DNA of 64,000 bases. It comes from Fusarium oxysporum f. sp. lycopersici 4287 (lineage: Eukaryota > Ascomycota > Sordariomycetes > Hypocreales > Nectriaceae). A model generated the notes under the pieces. The model was given only the letters and a program-made list of their open reading frames with translations, made no database searches and was not told where the DNA came from. Every line of letters starts with the position of its first letter. The stretch's first letter is position 1. The stretch is taken from the NCBI RefSeq assembly GCF_000149955.1, contig NW_017264845.1, positions 315,472-379,471 of the forward strand. Direction: 5' to 3'. A program made the translations under genes and the position numbers. Shown here one piece after another: positions 62,188 to 64,000 of the stretch.

Positions 62188-64000
62188 GGGGCCCCATAGG
62201 GACACGCCTAGGCGCCTCTCCACTTCTGCACGCGTAGGCGTGCGGATTATGTCAGCCCCCAATTTGGCACAACTCCACAACTGCATTTCGAGTTTTGAGG
62301 CTGGCGGGTTTCAGAATCCCGAGATTCAGAACTGCAATGAATTCCTAATTATCAAGCTGAATACAATTCCTGCTGCTCTTTTCCATCATTCTCAGCCGCC
62401 TCCAAGATGTCGCGCATGCCTCTTCTGCTAGAAAATGGATTACTTTCCATTGCTGCCGCTACCTGAGCCTCCACCCGATCATCTTCTGCTTTACTCCAAT
62501 CCAGGTACGCCATCATCTCTTCCTTACTCCAATCTCTAGATCCGGTGGGTGTCGTACAGAGTTTGCCCATCTGCTTCCAGTCAAGACACCACTGGTAGCT
62601 TGCTTTGTCATACCGCAAAGGTAGACCTAACGCCCTCCGATACTGCTGGTTAGTTTTGACGCTACCACGAGGCTGCGCCTTATACCAAGCATCTCGAGCA
62701 GCAACATATCTCCGATAGATGGCTTGTGGGTCATCATATCTTAGTGTCGGCGCCACTGATGCTGTTGAAGATGATGCTACTGGCGACTTCCCTCCCTGTG
62801 TCGATGGTTTTGCTGATGACACTGCCGATGATGCTGCTGTCTCTATACTAACTACAATGCAGCTAGTATCATCCCTGCCAGACCCAGCATGTCCGGATAA
62901 TCCCGATGATGGGTCTTCCAGTGGTTGTCCTTCCTGCAAAGATGATACAGATGCAGATACTGCTGCTGCTGGTCGTGCTTCCCCGGATAATGCTGGCGAG
63001 AGTGCCACTGGCATTGCTTCTACCTGTGCTGACGATGATGACAAATACAAAATCCCCTCGTACCGTTGAGGGCATGCCTTTGACGTCATCTTGTGTCCTA
63101 ATTTGTGGCATCTACTGCATGTAGGTCGTGCTTTTGGCTGCGCTGCTGCCTGAACTGCCTCGAATGCACTTGGTTCTCTCTGAGTGCTCGATTGCGATTT
63201 ACTTGTGGTAGAATCGGCAGCTATTCGATAAGATCGGTGTCGAGGCTCCAATAGCACCTGATGAACACCATGGCGACTCAAATGCCAATGCGGGTGAAGA
63301 TGCTCCAAGCGAAGGGTTTGGCCTTGCTCTTGTAGAGCCTTGAGAATATGGGCGCAAGGGAGGCCGTGGGATCGAGAGAATGTACCGGTACAACTAGGCA
63401 GGTCTTCTTTCATAAGCCGCTTCCGCTGTTCTTCAACTTTGCGTAAAGCCTCGTGAGATATCCAGCCACGTATGGCACTATATAGTGATCCAGAGAGCTC
63501 AATTGGTATTCGCATTTGCTGCCTGACTTGGTTGGAGCGCAGCTCAGATAATTGATTAAGAAGCGCATGTTTCATAGCTCTCCACGCCTCGAAGAGATCT
63601 AGCGTAGATTTCTTGAGGTGGCTCTTAAGGAGCCCATGGATACCCTCAACCCGTGAGGTGACCACATTACCAAAGTGAGGGTGCTAGTCGACCCAGGCCT
63701 TAACAAGCTTTTTCTTGTACGGATCGAGCCAGTTGGACTTGATGTAGCCAACCTCTTCGAGCTATTGAGGCAGATAGCGCTTTTCAAGCTCTTGTACGCG
63801 CTGGTCAAATGCCTGTTCATCTGACGACCTCATAATCGAATGCCAGTGATTGAAAAAGTCATTCCAGTCGCTCAGACCTTGCTGATAGGCCTCAGACCCT
63901 TGCTTATGGTGTACGAATGTTGGCTGGCAATAGCGGAGGACCGCCTTATTCGCATGCCACAGGCATAGCAAAGAGATCGAAGACGGAAAGCAGCTCTCTA
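62188..64000 (-). mobile_element. Mutator-like element B, second copy, cut by the window edge
   Basis: The terminal repeat is the same as that of element B at 16709 (with GGGGCCCC instead of GGGGGCCC in the first bases), followed by the same ATTTGGCACAACTCC inner sequence. No element A is inserted here, confirming the empty state of that site. The transposase reads right to left, so this is the 3' half of the element. Confidence 0.9.
62352..64000 (-). pseudogene. MULE transposase of element B, second copy, two stops
   Basis: Almost identical to the gene at 19822-22380 (only a few replacements are visible, for example YIAARDAW against YVAARDAW and RDIW against RDIL). It carries the same internal TAG after EKRYLPQ (read at about 63764-63762 on the minus strand) and an additional CAG-to-TAG change in VDQHPHF near 63689. 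The coding end at 62352 equals the normal end. The 5' part lies outside the window. Confidence 0.88.

Noticed and set aside
1..64000. CRISPR arrays, bacterial operons, rRNA operons
   Set aside because: No regularly spaced short repeats of that kind and no rRNA-like sequence; gene structure is eukaryotic.

Overview
The window looks like a transposon-rich accessory or subtelomeric-type region of a filamentous ascomycete, most likely Fusarium or a close hypocrealean relative. The evidence is fungal gene style (45-118 bp GT-AG introns with CTAAC/CTGAC-type branch sites), fungal-only families (OrsD-type zinc fingers, Zn2Cys6 regulator remnants, Tad-type LINE, pogo/Fot-type elements) and many dispersed repeats. 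The species is an inference, not something the sequence proves. There is one assembly gap (104 N, 26332-26435).

Layout. 1-5760 holds remnants: a LINE reverse transcriptase piece, an alpha/beta-hydrolase piece, a broken piggyBac element with 27-bp inverted ends, a hAT C-terminus and a decayed FAD monooxygenase. 6076-12683 is the best-preserved host segment: a coiled-coil protein with a nidogen-like domain, a secreted protein with a coding 33-bp minisatellite, and a secreted protein made of 30 tandem cysteine units of about 19 residues. 14931-16460 is a broken BED-finger hAT transposase. 16709-22544 is a Mutator-like element (B) that received a second, apparently intact Mutator-like element (A, 16792-19731); both insertions have perfect 9-bp target duplications. 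23066-30625 holds two fused tandem copies of a very large uncharacterised protein family, the first with an AT-hook start and decayed, the second open but lacking its N-terminus. 32877-34953 is a second, intact piggyBac-type element.

35353-40860 carries three apparently intact membrane-protein genes: a 599-residue protein with one N-terminal membrane segment, and a divergent pair of paralogous multi-pass proteins sharing a short promoter. 41134-45346 is a repeat patchwork around a broken OrsD-type gene. 46790-49313 is a secreted type-B carboxylesterase split by a 759-bp non-autonomous hAT element with an 8-bp target duplication. 49751-54138 has a small hypothetical gene, an Frm2/Hbn1-like nitroreductase that lacks an ATG and an enoyl-reductase-type dehydrogenase. 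55677-57538 is a complete but broken pogo/Fot-type element. 58271-61961 contains two decayed regulator genes and a decayed second nitroreductase. 62188 to the window end is a second copy of element B.

Functionally, host genes form small islands (surface/secreted proteins, membrane proteins, redox enzymes with regulator remnants) between transposons of at least five superfamilies. Most transposases are broken. Exceptions by reading frame are the MULE at 16961-19507 and the piggyBac at 33013-34866. The less ordinary signals are the fused giant ORF pair, the 30-unit cysteine repeat protein, the two MULE copies that share the same stop codon, and pogo-type ends whose two internal modules change together.
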